Positions 26,066 to 33,771 of a stretch of DNA of 64,000 bases are shown in pieces. Position 1 is the first letter of the stretch, and every line of letters begins with the position of its first letter. A model generated the notes under the pieces. The model had not been told where the DNA came from and ran no database searches. It saw only the letters and a list, made by a program, of their open reading frames with translations. The translations under genes and the position numbers were made by a program. The stretch comes from Stieleria sedimenti. Lineage in GTDB: Bacteria > Planctomycetota > Planctomycetia > Pirellulales > Pirellulaceae. The DNA lies in contig NZ_JANZKV010000121.1 of assembly GCF_025060895.1 (NCBI RefSeq), forward strand, positions 1 to 64,000, given 5' to 3'.

Positions 26066-28333
26066 ATGTGGCTTAGGGGGCAACGTCCCACAACCAAGAA
26101 TCTCACCAAGCACGAACGCCGCAAGTCGCTGCGACGACGGCGGTCGGGGCTGGAAACGTTGGAGGACCGTCGTTTGCTGGTGGCGACGATCTCGGTCACC
26201 GCGGAGACGCCGGTCGCGATTCCCGAAGACCCGCTCAAACGGATCGTGTATTCGATGACGCGGGATGAAACCGATGACTTCCTGACGATCAAGTTTGAAC
26301 TCTCCGGAAACGCCCTCTACGACGTCGACTATACCGCTCGCGAGATCGAGAACGACACGATTTTCTTTCCCGACGAACCTCCGGCGACCGGACCGGTGAC
26401 CGCGACGGCGACGTTCTATCCGGGCGAGTCGACCGTCAAACTGTCGGTCAAGCCGATCCGGGACAGCCTGATCGAACGTGACGAAAACGTCGTCGTGACG
26501 ATCGTCGCGGCGGACGAGTTTGGACCGGTCTACGGTGCCGCCGCTCATTTCGTCACCCGACGGCAAACCGATTATTATGTCGTCGATGATGAAAATCGGC
26601 TGGCCACCGTGGACGTCGAAACCGGTTGTGTGCATGTCCTCGGCACGATTGCCGCCGCCCAAACGATCACCGACATCGCGTTCACCGACGACGGTGACCT
26701 GATCGCGATCACGGCGGATCGCTTGTACGAAGTCCACCCGGAACAAATCGACGCCGGCGTGATCGCATCGACCTTCATCAACTTCCACGGCATCCCACAC
26801 GCCAATGCCCTGATTGACAGCCGCGACGGCGACTTCGGCAGCGAATCGGGTGACCTGTTTGCCGTCGGCGCCAACTTCCTCGATCTCAAACTTCTGGATC
26901 TGGAAAAGTCCGGCGATCTGCTCGTCCTTCAAAATGTGACCACGGTCTTCGATATCGACGGTGCCCTGGCTGCCCGTCTACTGGCAAGCGATTACATTTC
27001 CAGTGGCGATCTCGATTATCTTTCGGCGGGGAATTTGATTCTTACGGCACGACGCCCCAGTGAGAGTTTTGATTCCCTGATTGAAATTCAGACGCCGGGG
27101 ACCGGTGGCACGATCGAGAACGCTCCCAAGCCGGCCCAAGATCCGGGCGAAAATTTTATCGACGTTTACGGACTCGCGCTGGACGGCAACGACAGCTTCG
27201 CCTTTGCCGGACACACGCTCCTGTCGGTCAACCAGTTCACCCGTGACACGTCGCGTCAATTGGAAATGACCGGTCGCCCCTATCTGGTCGGCTCAATGGC
27301 TTCAGCAGTCGGAACCATCATCGGGGATCCGGCCGATCCACCGGTCGTCACGCTCAACACCCTTCGTAGTGACCCCGGCGATCTGGCACATGGAACCCAG
27401 CCCACGTCTTGGATCCAGCAACGGAGCCAGTTGCGCGACATCGTGATCGAACTTGGGGCGAGCATTCCGAGCATTCCCTCCGACGGGATTGTGTTGACCA
27501 ATTTGGGAGTGACAGGGTTTGAAACGCCCGTCGAGATTGCGTTGCGTAGTGACCAAGTCGTCTTTGAACCGGGCAGCACGACGATCACGATCCAGCTGGA
27601 CGAAGGTCAGCTACCCGATGGCCGCTACCGATTGGCGCTTTCACCCAGCGTCACCACCGGTCCCCAATTCACATGGACCGGCGATCGTCTCAACCGGTTC
27701 TTCGTCTTGAAGGGTGATTGGAATGGCAACGCCCGTGTCGACCTGTTGGATTTTGCGACGTTCGCCTACTGGTTCGGCAGCTCGACCAGCCTGGCGCCAC
27801 CGTACGTTGATTTGGATGATTCGGGAATCGTGGACGTCGGCGATTTTGCCCCCTTTGAAAACCAGTATGCCGACTTGGTCGCATTGCCCGGCGCGCCCGA
27901 TCCGGTGACTCCGGACTTGGTGAGCAAAACGGAACTCGATCGGGCGCTCACCTCGGTGCTCAATCCACTCAACGTCAACGGTCGCGACCAGGTTTCTCCG
28001 CTGGATGCCTTGAACGTGATCAATCGTCTCGCCTCGGGTTTTCCGACGGCGACCGATTGGCGTTTCGATGTCAACCGCGATGGAGACATCACACCGCGTG
28101 ATGCTCTCCACGTGCTGAATTTCCTGGCCCTGCAATCACCGCCACCGCCCGCGTCCCAGTCGCCCGCGTCCCAGTCGCCCGCGTCCCAGTCGCCGGAACG
28201 TTCGTCGGCCGTGACTTCGTCGGTCGCTGTGCCGTCGCCGTTGGTGAATCAGGACGACGATGAGGATCGGCTGCGATTGGAGACGGTGGATGAATGGTTC
28301 ACGGCCCTGGGTGGCGTGCGAACGGCGGTCTGA
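26066..28333 (+). CDS. LEPR-XLL leader, Calx-beta-like, double dockerin secreted protein
   Basis: 755 residues. A basic N-terminus with LETLEDRRLLVA marks export of the LEPR-XLL type. Residues 35-150 look like a Calx-beta unit (YDVDYT, VKPIRDSLIERDENV). About 165-440 is a beta-rich segment with propeller-like phrasing (LATVDVETG, ITDIAFTDDGDLIAIT). About 450-540 is another Ig-like unit. Two dockerin-like regions follow: one with DWNGNARVDLLDFATF and DLDDSGIVDVGDFAPF, a second with VNGRDQVSPLDALNVINRL and DVNRDGDITPRDALHVLNFL. Two dockerins in one protein is unusual. A PASQS triplet repeat and an acidic tail end the protein. No catalytic motif was seen; the role is probably structural or adhesive. 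Confidence 0.87.
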   Translation: MWLRGQRPTTKNLTKHERRKSLRRRRSGLETLEDRRLLVATISVTAETPVAIPEDPLKRIVYSMTRDETDDFLTIKFELSGNALYDVDYTAREIENDTIFFPDEPPATGPVTATATFYPGESTVKLSVKPIRDSLIERDENVVVTIVAADEFGPVYGAAAHFVTRRQTDYYVVDDENRLATVDVETGCVHVLGTIAAAQTITDIAFTDDGDLIAITADRLYEVHPEQIDAGVIASTFINFHGIPHANALIDSRDGDFGSESGDLFAVGANFLDLKLLDLEKSGDLLVLQNVTTVFDIDGALAARLLASDYISSGDLDYLSAGNLILTARRPSESFDSLIEIQTPGTGGTIENAPKPAQDPGENFIDVYGLALDGNDSFAFAGHTLLSVNQFTRDTSRQLEMTGRPYLVGSMASAVGTIIGDPADPPVVTLNTLRSDPGDLAHGTQPTSWIQQRSQLRDIVIELGASIPSIPSDGIVLTNLGVTGFETPVEIALRSDQVVFEPGSTTITIQLDEGQLPDGRYRLALSPSVTTGPQFTWTGDRLNRFFVLKGDWNGNARVDLLDFATFAYWFGSSTSLAPPYVDLDDSGIVDVGDFAPFENQYADLVALPGAPDPVTPDLVSKTELDRALTSVLNPLNVNGRDQVSPLDALNVINRLASGFPTATDWRFDVNRDGDITPRDALHVLNFLALQSPPPPASQSPASQSPASQSPERSSAVTSSVAVPSPLVNQDDDEDRLRLETVDEWFTALGGVRTAV
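28148..28192 (+). repeat. Three tandem 15-base units coding PASQS
   Basis: Three identical 15-base units (CCCGCGTCCCAGTCG) sit inside the 3' end of the preceding coding region and encode a Pro/Ser/Gln linker after the second dockerin. Identical copies suggest recent slippage, so the copy number may vary between strains. Confidence 0.85.
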
Positions 28334-28340
28334 GATCAAG

Positions 28341-28386
28341 GTAGGGCATGCTGTGCATGCCAGATGTCACGCACAGCGTGACCTAC
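28341..28386. repeat. 46-base double-hairpin imperfect palindrome
   Basis: Two adjacent hairpins (GGCATG/CATGCC at 28345-28361 and GTCACGC/GCGTGAC at 28366-28382) are enclosed by GTAG and CTAC, and the second half is nearly the reverse complement of the first. It begins 8 bases after a stop codon. Its inner part GCCAGATGTCACGCAC recurs exactly at 35355-35370, and GTAGGTCACGCT recurs near 48105. Likely a dispersed REP-like element that could also act as a terminator. Confidence 0.6.
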
Positions 28387-28392
28387 GAACTG

Positions 28393-28486
28393 CGACCCCG
28401 TCGGGGTCGAGGTCGCGCTTCGTTTCGAGCCCGGCGGTGTTCGCTGCGCTCGACCGTCGGCTAATTGCTGCAATCCCTTTCGGGAT
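28393..28486. repeat. Two REP-like small hairpins
   Basis: CGACCCCG-T-CGGGGTCG at 28393-28409 and ATCCC-TTTC-GGGAT at 28473-28486 lie in the gap between two convergent genes, directly after the double-hairpin element. Their form, short GC stems in intergenic DNA, fits REP-like repeats. They could help separate the convergent transcripts. No T-run follows either stem, so a classical terminator is not shown. Confidence 0.45.
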
Positions 28487-28519
28487 CATCCGAGTGTGGT
28501 CAAACGCGGCGTCCCGTTG

Positions 28520-30025
28520 CTACACCCCCGCGGAAACGACGGTGCTGCCACGGCGGGACGTCTCGGACTTGGCCTCCAAACGACGACGAAATCGGACGTG
28601 TCGCCGCCGCGTCCATTCCACCAGCGGTCGCCAAACCGCCGCGGTCAATCGATACTTGATCAGCAGGTGCCACATCCAGTTGGAGCGTTTGTACAAATAC
28701 GACATCGCCAAATAGGCGGGGACCGCACGCCAGTCTTTCGGACGCCGACGCCAAATCGACGCGTGTGAAAACAGGCGGTCGTAACAGAGTTCGTAACCGG
28801 CCGCCAACTGCTCGGGACTCATGTGCTTGGGCCGAAACACGACGTTGGCCGTGTCATACTTGCTCCAATCGCGATGCAGCAACCGCCCCTCGGATTCCAA
28901 CTGGCGAAACAGCGGTGTTTCCGGATAAGGCGTCATGATGTGAAACGTCGCACACTCAAGGCGGTTCTCTTCGACCCAGCGAATCGTGTTTTCAAAGACG
29001 TCTTCGCGGTCGTGGTCGAACCCCAACACAAAACTTCCGTTGACCTGAATGCCGTTGTCGTGCAATAGCGTGACACGACGCGCGTAGTCTTCGGTGTTCG
29101 GGCTTCTTTTCTTGGCGTCGCTGATGTTCTCGTTTTGCAACGACTCGAACCCGATGAACACGCCGGTGCATCCGGCCAGCGCCATCTCACGCACCAAGCC
29201 GGGGTCGTCGGTGACGTCGATGCTGACCGCGGCACTCCAGATCTTCTCCAGCGGCCGCAGCGCACGACACAACTGTCTCAAGTACTCGGGCTTCGATCCC
29301 AGGTTGTTGTCGGTGAACACCGCGTACGGTTGCCCGTCACGTTGAAACTCTTCGGCGATCTGCTCGACATCTCGCATCAGGTAAGGCATGTGCAAGCCCT
29401 TGGTCGAGAGGTAGCAAAACCCGCAGCGATTGTGGCAGCCGCGCGTCGCGATCAAACTGGATGTCGTCAAGAAACTGTTGCGTGCCAACAGATCACGTCG
29501 GGGCGGCGGATCGTCTCGATAGGGTCGGCGAAAGTCGGCGCGATAGGTGGCTTTCAAACGGCCGTTGTTGACGTCACGCAGAATCTTCCCCCAGAGGGCA
29601 ACTCCGTCACCGATCGCCAGTGCGTCGGCATGCGGTGCGGCCTCATCGGGACAAGACATCACGTGTAGGCCCCCGAGGATGACGACGGAGCCGCGTTGGC
29701 GATACCAGCGGGCAAGCTCATAAGCTCGCCGGGCAAACGTCAGATGGACCGTGATGCCGACGACCGCCGGCATCGGGTCGCTCGGCGGCGGCCCCTGCAG
29801 CAGGTTTTCATCCCAATACCGGACCTCCCAATCCGGCGGCGTGCTGGCGGCGACACTGGTCAGCGCCAGCGTCGGCGTCAATACATGTTTGCCAAAACTG
29901 GCGTGCGGATCCTTGGGATAGAACGGGTTGATCAATAACGCCTGACGCTCGCGGACCGGAGGCGTGGGCAGGTGCGGATCAAGGACGGGAGCGATTCGCA
30001 TCGCGCGGGGGACCCAACGTTTCAT
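28520..30025 (-). CDS. B12-binding domain radical SAM protein
   Basis: 501 residues from the ATG at 30025, whose ATGA overlaps the stop codon of ispH, a strong sign of translational coupling. The N-terminal part (about 30-150) has the cobalamin-binding Rossmann-like pattern (LLINPFYP, VVGITVHLTF, VVILGGLHV, ADALAIGDG). The radical SAM motif is CHNRCGFC with Cys197, Cys201 and Cys204. The C-terminal part (TPYPETPLFRQLESEGRL, WSKYDTANVVF) resembles the DUF4070 region seen in enzymes such as hopanoid methylases, but the same layout occurs in many methylases and cyclases. Co-transcription with ispH hints at an isoprenoid or hopanoid substrate; this is inference. Cytoplasmic, needs a 4Fe-4S cluster and SAM. 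Confidence 0.88.
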   Translation of the reverse strand: MKRWVPRAMRIAPVLDPHLPTPPVRERQALLINPFYPKDPHASFGKHVLTPTLALTSVAASTPPDWEVRYWDENLLQGPPPSDPMPAVVGITVHLTFARRAYELARWYRQRGSVVILGGLHVMSCPDEAAPHADALAIGDGVALWGKILRDVNNGRLKATYRADFRRPYRDDPPPRRDLLARNSFLTTSSLIATRGCHNRCGFCYLSTKGLHMPYLMRDVEQIAEEFQRDGQPYAVFTDNNLGSKPEYLRQLCRALRPLEKIWSAAVSIDVTDDPGLVREMALAGCTGVFIGFESLQNENISDAKKRSPNTEDYARRVTLLHDNGIQVNGSFVLGFDHDREDVFENTIRWVEENRLECATFHIMTPYPETPLFRQLESEGRLLHRDWSKYDTANVVFRPKHMSPEQLAAGYELCYDRLFSHASIWRRRPKDWRAVPAYLAMSYLYKRSNWMWHLLIKYRLTAAVWRPLVEWTRRRHVRFRRRLEAKSETSRRGSTVVSAGV

Positions 30026-30891
30026 TTCATCCGTCCTGTTTCTTCGTGGCAATGTCCCAGACGCAGCAGCGCGTGGTGAACCTGGTCGATGGTTTCGTCC
30101 AGCGTCGACGTGCCGGCAGTCAACCCGATGTTTTCAAAGGCGTCAAACCATTCCGGCCGGAGATCTTCGGCCGACTGGACATGAAAGGCCGGCCTATCCT
30201 GTTGCCGGCAAAGGTCGACCAGCCGCCGCGTGTTGTTGGAGTTTTCTCCGCCGACCACAACCACGGCATCAACGCGTTCGAGCAAGGTCAACATTGCCGC
30301 TTGCCGACGCTTGGTCGGGTGGCAAACTGTGTCAACGAAGCGAATGTCGGCGCCGCGGTTCTGGAGATGAATCTCCCGAGTGACCGATTCAACCACGTCG
30401 CTCGGCATCGTCGTCTGGCTCACGATGCCAAGCCGGTTCGATTCATAAACCGCAACGTCCTCGACGCCGGCGACAACGTCGTAGGCATCCAGATCATCGA
30501 CAATCCCTTGGACCTCGACGTGCCCCCTCTTTCCGATCACGATGACGTGCCGACCTGCGGCCCGAAGCTCAGCTGCAGCGTCATGAACGCGTCGAACGAG
30601 TGGACAGGTCGTGTCGATCAATTGTTTGCCGGCGGACCGCAATCGCTCGCGTTCGGCGTCGCTGACTCCATGTGCAGTGATCAAGACCAACGGGGTTTCG
30701 GCGCGACAGTCACGTTGCTGTTCATCGGATTGTCGAAACCCCGCATCGGCGAGCCGCTCGTTGACGATCCGGTTATGCACCAGTTCTCCGTGGATCGTCA
30801 CTTGAGTCGGGTCCTCGACTTCCGCAGCGATCTGCAATGCGTCGCGTACACCAAAACACATCCCCATCTCGTCGGCGCGAATCACATTCAT
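30022..30891 (-). CDS. ispH: 4-hydroxy-3-methylbut-2-enyl diphosphate reductase
   Basis: 289 residues from the ATG at 30891 (MNVIRADEMGMCFGV), the normal family start; the open frame continues upstream but would run through the regulatory site. IspH makes IPP and DMAPP from HMBPP in the last step of the MEP pathway. The three cluster-binding cysteines are Cys12, Cys96 (DTTCPLVRRVH) and Cys190 (DTVCHPTKRR). Active-site residues are also kept: HGELVHN, ITAHGV, GHVEVQG with the proton-donating Glu, SQTT, ENSNN and TAGTS. Length is typical. It overlaps the radical SAM gene by ATGA. An inverted-repeat operator candidate lies 21 bases before the start, and the upstream gene encodes a winged-helix regulator. 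Confidence 0.95.
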   Translation of the reverse strand: MNVIRADEMGMCFGVRDALQIAAEVEDPTQVTIHGELVHNRIVNERLADAGFRQSDEQQRDCRAETPLVLITAHGVSDAERERLRSAGKQLIDTTCPLVRRVHDAAAELRAAGRHVIVIGKRGHVEVQGIVDDLDAYDVVAGVEDVAVYESNRLGIVSQTTMPSDVVESVTREIHLQNRGADIRFVDTVCHPTKRRQAAMLTLLERVDAVVVVGGENSNNTRRLVDLCRQQDRPAFHVQSAEDLRPEWFDAFENIGLTAGTSTLDETIDQVHHALLRLGHCHEETGRMK

Positions 30892-30911
30892 GGAAGGTCC
30901 TGCAGCCCTGG

Positions 30912-30927
30912 CTTTGCAATACAAAGT
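30912..30927 (-). promoter_or_regulatory. Operator candidate in front of ispH
   Basis: Read on the plus strand this is CTTTGCAATACAAAGT, an inverted repeat (CTTTG/CAAAG around CAATA). It is the same as the site at 32017-32032 except for one central base, and in the same orientation to its gene. It sits in the 61-base gap between the regulator gene and ispH. The winged-helix regulator next door is the natural candidate for binding. Confidence 0.65.
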
Positions 30928-30952
30928 GAACAAATAAAAAAAGAGACGTCGC

Positions 30953-31381
30953 TCAGGCCGAAGACCAGCCACGCGAATCCCGCAGGCGGCGACTGGAGGC
31001 TTCGGCATGCGGCGCGGCATCGAGCTGGGCATCGGCGATCACCCGTTCCAGTTCGTTGATGTAGTCGGCAAAGCGGGAGCGTCCCACGTCGGTCAGGCGA
31101 TACATGGTTTGGGGCCGTGTTCTGCCGGTGCCCTTCCAGATTTCAACCAGCCCCGCGTCGCTCAAGACGGCCAGATGACGACTCAGGTTTCCGTCGGTGA
31201 GTGAGCAGAGTTGTTTGAGATCGTTGAACAGCAAACCGCCGTCATGCGCGGCCAGGGAGGCAAGAATGCCCAGCCGGGCCTTTTCATGCATGACGCGATC
31301 GAGTCCGCCGTAGGCGAACCGGCCCGATCCGGCAGGGGCGGGCTGCGAGCTTGTCGATTTCGGGTTTCGTTTAGCGGGCAT
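30953..31381 (-). CDS. Winged-helix transcriptional regulator (HTH_34 / MarR-ArsR like)
   Basis: 142 residues. A winged helix-turn-helix fills about 25-115: LGILASLAAHDGGLLFNDLKQL, then recognition helix LTDGNLSRHLAVLSDAGLVEI, then the wing GRTRPQTMYRLTDVGR. This matches the family of stand-alone winged-helix domains (HTH_34, PF13601) that usually sit beside a small membrane protein gene. Here the start codon overlaps the end of such a gene by 11 bases. The N-terminal 20 residues are Pro/Ser/Lys-rich and probably disordered. The repeated site ACTTTGTAWTGCAAAG in front of this operon and in front of ispH is the likely binding sequence, implying autoregulation and control of ispH; binding is not proven. 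Confidence 0.85.
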   Translation of the reverse strand: MPAKRNPKSTSSQPAPAGSGRFAYGGLDRVMHEKARLGILASLAAHDGGLLFNDLKQLCSLTDGNLSRHLAVLSDAGLVEIWKGTGRTRPQTMYRLTDVGRSRFADYINELERVIADAQLDAAPHAEASSRRLRDSRGWSSA

Positions 31382-31982
31382 CGGGTCGCTCCAGATACCA
31401 ATACAGAATCGCGGCGCTGAGAAGCTGGCCGCCGCCGAAGGTGACGAACATCAGCCATGGGGAAAATGCATGCTCGCCCTGTCCCCACTGCAGGCATCCA
31501 CAACCACAGGCGATGTAATAGGCGCCGACCCAAAACACCTGACGTGGCATCAGACGATAGGAGGCAAACACGCCGAGGCCGAAGATCAATGCCCAAAGCC
31601 CGGGCAACATCCAGCCGACCTGGGGGGCATACCGATAAATCGAGAGCGTCATCAACGCCCCGACGACGATGCAAGGTGCGAATTGTTCGACCGCCAGACG
31701 CGTCATCTCACGCGATCGCCCCGCGCCGTTGATCTCGCTGCGCCAGATGAATTCGGCAGCCACCACCATCACGCTGACCGCGGCGACAGCGACCCAGCCG
31801 ACCAAATAACGTCCCAAATCCGTCGCCGGTGTTGCGACCCACTGCGATTGAAACACCGCGGCGGTCATCCCGATCACGGCGGAAAACCCAACGGTTGCCG
31901 ATCGATAGCCGCGAAACATTTCGCTCCGCGCGACGCACGCCCGAATTTCGGAGATCTGACGAAGCGCCTCGCGAAGTTCCAT
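31371..31982 (-). CDS. Small polytopic membrane protein, partner of the winged-helix regulator
   Basis: 203 residues from the ATG at 31982 (MELREALRQISEIRACV). An ATG at 32024 is in frame but lies inside the operator palindrome, so I take the downstream start. After an N-terminal amphipathic helix there are about six hydrophobic segments (ATVGFSAVIGMTAAVF, YLVGWVAVAAVSVMVVAAEF, FAPCIVVGALMTLSIY, MLPGLWALIFGLGVFASY, VFWVGAYYIACGCGCLQWG, WLMFVTFGGGQLLSAAILYWYL). The CGCGC cluster in one segment is notable. The gene overlaps the regulator by 11 bases, so the two proteins are made together. Possible role: membrane sensor or antagonist for the regulator. I do not know a characterised homologue. 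Confidence 0.75.
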   Translation of the reverse strand: MELREALRQISEIRACVARSEMFRGYRSATVGFSAVIGMTAAVFQSQWVATPATDLGRYLVGWVAVAAVSVMVVAAEFIWRSEINGAGRSREMTRLAVEQFAPCIVVGALMTLSIYRYAPQVGWMLPGLWALIFGLGVFASYRLMPRQVFWVGAYYIACGCGCLQWGQGEHAFSPWLMFVTFGGGQLLSAAILYWYLERPDAR

Positions 31983-32016
31983 CACCGTGGCCCGGAGTCG
32001 AAGAGAAACAGAGTTA

Positions 32017-32032
32017 CTTTGCATTACAAAGT
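32017..32032 (-). promoter_or_regulatory. Operator candidate in front of the membrane-protein/regulator operon
   Basis: CTTTGCATTACAAAGT on the plus strand, extended to 7-base arms TACTTTG/CAAAGTA (32015-32033). A further ACTTTGT half-site lies directly upstream on the minus strand. It lies 35 bases before the chosen start of the membrane protein and matches the ispH site in 15 of 16 bases. The position suits repression by the product of the second gene of the operon. Confidence 0.7.
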
Positions 32033-32247
32033 ACAAAGTCCGGCGTGGCCCGTCAACTGTTTTTTCGCCCCGTGCCGCGATGATTTCGACAACACACGCC
32101 CTCCGCTTTGACGCGATCGCGTCAAGCATCGAATTGTGGTTTCGCGATCTGCCGGGCACACTTGATGATTGACCGGCGTGACCGGCAGGAGGAAAATCAG
32201 GAGGTCACGAAAACGGGCAGGATGGCCAACCGGACGGGGAACAAGCC

Positions 32248-33747
32248 ATGGCTGAGAAGATTATCGGCGTCGGACAACAATCTGATCTGGCGGTGATTGC
32301 CGAGATCATCGAAGCCGAGATCCGCCGGACCTATGGGGGAGCGAAACTAATCGCCGCGCGCGCCAGCGGGATCGAAATGCAGGCGCAGCGCAAGGGTTTT
32401 GATGGCCCCTTCGACTCCTACAAGATTCGCATCAGCGCCGATCCCGAGACGCTTGCGGCACTCGGGGAATCCGCCCAATCATTTCCACCCAACGCCGCGG
32501 TGACTGAAGAAGAAGGCGTTTTCTGTATTGAGTTTCTCAAGGTGGCGCATCACAGCGCCGCTTCCATGGATGCGGTGAAGGAGATCTCCGGAAAGCTGCT
32601 GCTGCCCGACGTCTGGCGTTTTCAAGGCGAGCGTTTTCGGCGTGAAGTACTCCGTCCGCACCGATTGATGGAAGCGATGGTAAAGTTTCGGGCCAGCGAT
32701 CTTCATTTGTACCCCGACGCCGATCCGGTGTTTCGCGTTGATAACGCGATCCGGCGTTCTGATTTACGGCACCCGCTAACGGCCGATCAGATCACGGCGT
32801 TCATCAAAGAGCTGGCGCCGGAAAAGGACTGGAACGAGTATCTGGAACATTCGCAATGCAGTTTTCGATATCACCAGATCGGAGTCGGATTCGCTCGGGT
32901 CTCGGCGTTCATTCGCGGCGGGGTCCCCCATTGCACCCTGCGTTTTCTGCCCGAGGTGATTCCCTCCTTTGATGAGCTACAAATTCCCAGTGATGTGATG
33001 AAAAAGTTGGGCGGCCTGCACTTCGGGTTGGTCCTGGTCACCGGGATGACCGGCAGTGGAAAATCGACCACGGTCGCATCTTTGATTGATTGGATCAATC
33101 AGAATCAGGCTCGGCACATCCTGACGATCGAAGATCCGATCGAGTACGCCCAGGTCAACAAGAAGTCGATCGTTTCCCAGCGGCAAGTCGGTGAAGACGT
33201 GGAATCGTTCAACGAGGCGGTTCGCGCGGCGCTCCGGCAGGACCCCGATGTGATCTTCGTCGGCGAGATGCGCGACAGCGATACGATTCGTTCGGCGATC
33301 AGTGCTGCTGCGACGGGGCACCTGGTCATCAGCACGCTGCACGCGAACACGGCTTCGGAAGTCATCACTCGAATCGTCAGCTTCTTTGACCCGATCGAAC
33401 GCGACCTGGTGCGGCTGCAGTTGCGTGATTGTGTCAAGTGTATCATTTGCCAGCGTCTGGTCGCCAAATCCAATGGCGGACGCGTTCCGGCGTTGGAGTT
33501 CCTGTTCAATGACACCAAGCAAATCGCGGACTGCATTTTGTCCGGCGACGCACAGGGGATTCGTGCCGGCATGCAGCAAGTGATGTCGGAATCGTTTATC
33601 GTTGAGAAGTATTTGGTCGATCTAGCGAAGCAGGACGTGATCACCCATGATGAAGCGGTTGCCCACGCCGCCAACCATGACACGTTCGAGCAGATGTGGC
33701 ACGGCAATTACGCCCCGCCGACCATCGATTCGATCAAGCAGCACTGA
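32248..33747 (+). CDS. PilT-like type IV pilus retraction / secretion ATPase with N-terminal extension
   Basis: 499 residues. The PilT core starts near 140 with the ASDLHLYPD motif. Walker A GMTGSGKST is at 266-274, then the Asp box IEDPIEYAQ, Walker B DPDVIFVGEMRD, and the His box GHLVISTLHAN. These are the features of PilT/PilU hexameric ATPases that drive pilus retraction. The first 135 residues are an added domain not found in classic PilT (about 345-370 residues); it has mixed alpha/beta character and no family that I recognise. It may tie the motor to a different machine. No other pilus gene is in the window. A TAXI-type protein gene follows after 24 bases, probably in the same operon. 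Confidence 0.88.
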   Translation: MAEKIIGVGQQSDLAVIAEIIEAEIRRTYGGAKLIAARASGIEMQAQRKGFDGPFDSYKIRISADPETLAALGESAQSFPPNAAVTEEEGVFCIEFLKVAHHSAASMDAVKEISGKLLLPDVWRFQGERFRREVLRPHRLMEAMVKFRASDLHLYPDADPVFRVDNAIRRSDLRHPLTADQITAFIKELAPEKDWNEYLEHSQCSFRYHQIGVGFARVSAFIRGGVPHCTLRFLPEVIPSFDELQIPSDVMKKLGGLHFGLVLVTGMTGSGKSTTVASLIDWINQNQARHILTIEDPIEYAQVNKKSIVSQRQVGEDVESFNEAVRAALRQDPDVIFVGEMRDSDTIRSAISAAATGHLVISTLHANTASEVITRIVSFFDPIERDLVRLQLRDCVKCIICQRLVAKSNGGRVPALEFLFNDTKQIADCILSGDAQGIRAGMQQVMSESFIVEKYLVDLAKQDVITHDEAVAHAANHDTFEQMWHGNYAPPTIDSIKQH

Positions 33748-33771
33748 ACGAAGTGATTCAGGAACGAGCTT

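Noticed and set aside
30046-31059. 337-codon plus-strand frame opposite ispH
   Set aside because: ispH on the minus strand has every catalytic motif; the plus frame has none and would also cover the operator site.
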